From assembly GCF_010550245.1 (NCBI RefSeq), contig NZ_JAAGLU010000036.1, forward strand, positions 1-64,000: a stretch of DNA of 64,000 nt. Reading direction: 5' to 3'. Positions 63,753 through 64,000 of the stretch are shown here, in pieces. The position numbers and the translations under genes are program-made. The notes under the pieces were generated by a model. The model ran no database searches. It was not told the DNA's origin and worked only from the letters and a program-made list of their open reading frames with translations. The stretch comes from Streptomyces sp. SID12501. Lineage in GTDB: Bacteria > Actinomycetota > Actinomycetes > Streptomycetales > Streptomycetaceae. How positions within the stretch are numbered: the first letter of the stretch is position 1; the number at the start of each line of letters is the position of its first letter.

Positions 63753-64000
63753 AGCTCTTTCGCCAACCGGTTCATGAAGTCACGCGACCGTGAGGGGTCG
63801 AGTGATACGGCTTCCACCTTACGGAAGCGCGTTCGAAAGACGCTGAGCTGTCCTTCAGAGTCGATGAAGGCTGAGCCATGGGGTACGTCACGCACCACCG
63901 TGTCCAGTTTGGGTACGGAGCCACCCACGTACGTCATGGTGCTGGCGGCTCTGGCGAAGCCATCCAGATCGAAGGGGATGGCGCGTACGGTGACGTGGTC
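63749..64000 (-). CDS. XRE regulator with DUF5753 domain, partial
   Basis: The window ends inside this gene; only the C-terminal 83 codons are present. They contain the end of a DUF5753 domain: HVTVRAIPFDLDGFARAAST, then GGSVPKLDTVVRD and VEAVSLDPSRSRDFMNRLAKEL. The N-terminal helix-turn-helix lies beyond position 64000. The gene is immediately upstream of, and overlapping, the DUF397 gene. Such pairs regulate development or, in some proposals, act like antitoxin/toxin modules. Confidence 0.85.
   Translation of the reverse strand, partial: DHVTVRAIPFDLDGFARAASTMTYVGGSVPKLDTVVRDVPHGSAFIDSEGQLSVFRTRFRKVEAVSLDPSRSRDFMNRLAKEL

Overview
The window is high-GC actinobacterial chromosome, almost certainly Streptomyces. 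Evidence: very high GC3, many GTG starts, and the conserved blocks mtrA-mtrB-lpqB, comF-hpf-response regulator-secA, ohrR/ohr, pkaA-pkaB-prfB and ftsE-ftsX-protease-smpB-ssrA. From memory this order matches the core of S. coelicolor around SCO2966 to SCO3014, read in reverse. Most of the window is core chromosome; only the last 2 kb beyond the tmRNA gene looks accessory.

Layout. 1-220: the 5S rRNA end of an rRNA operon and back-to-back terminators. 219-5844 (minus): a tightly coupled operon of membrane protein, DUF4129, DUF4350, MoxR ATPase and DUF58 protein. 5982-11796 (plus): mtnA, then mtrA-mtrB-lpqB, the envelope and development two-component system with its lipoprotein. 11995-20634: a ComF-like phosphoribosyltransferase, hibernation factor, orphan response regulator, a YcaQ-type DNA glycosylase, a GNAT acetyltransferase, secA and an Rv3235-family protein. 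20976-30580: a small conserved protein, a HAD phosphatase, a large LuxR-type ATPase regulator and the giant NAD-glutamate dehydrogenase.

30718-43503 is a mosaic cell-surface glycan region: GtrA flippase, TagGH-like ABC exporter, GalE, two polytopic glycosyltransferases and a glycosyltransferase/CDP-glycerol transferase fusion. It is interleaved with regulators: TetR, a two-component pair with a small membrane protein, and the ohrR/ohr peroxide switch. 43669-47319 is a sugar ABC importer with no ATPase gene. 47634-55058 combines an FHA/EccC-like ATPase with two membrane Ser/Thr kinases. 55290-61452 holds prfB, a sortase-substrate-like protein, a mini zinc-ribbon membrane protein, ftsEX, an S41 protease and smpB, followed by the tmRNA gene. 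62099-64000 carries an ankyrin/HEAT-like protein and an XRE(DUF5753)/DUF397 pair.

The most notable items are an importer permease carrying an extracellular Cna-B-like domain, an FHA-linked secretion-type ATPase beside two kinases, a tRNA-like structured element upstream of the glutamate dehydrogenase, tandem GTNAC (MtrA-type) sites inside the end of mtnA, a glycosyltransferase frame that reads through a dispersed repeat into ohrR, and a 13-bp tandem repeat built on a response-regulator stop codon.
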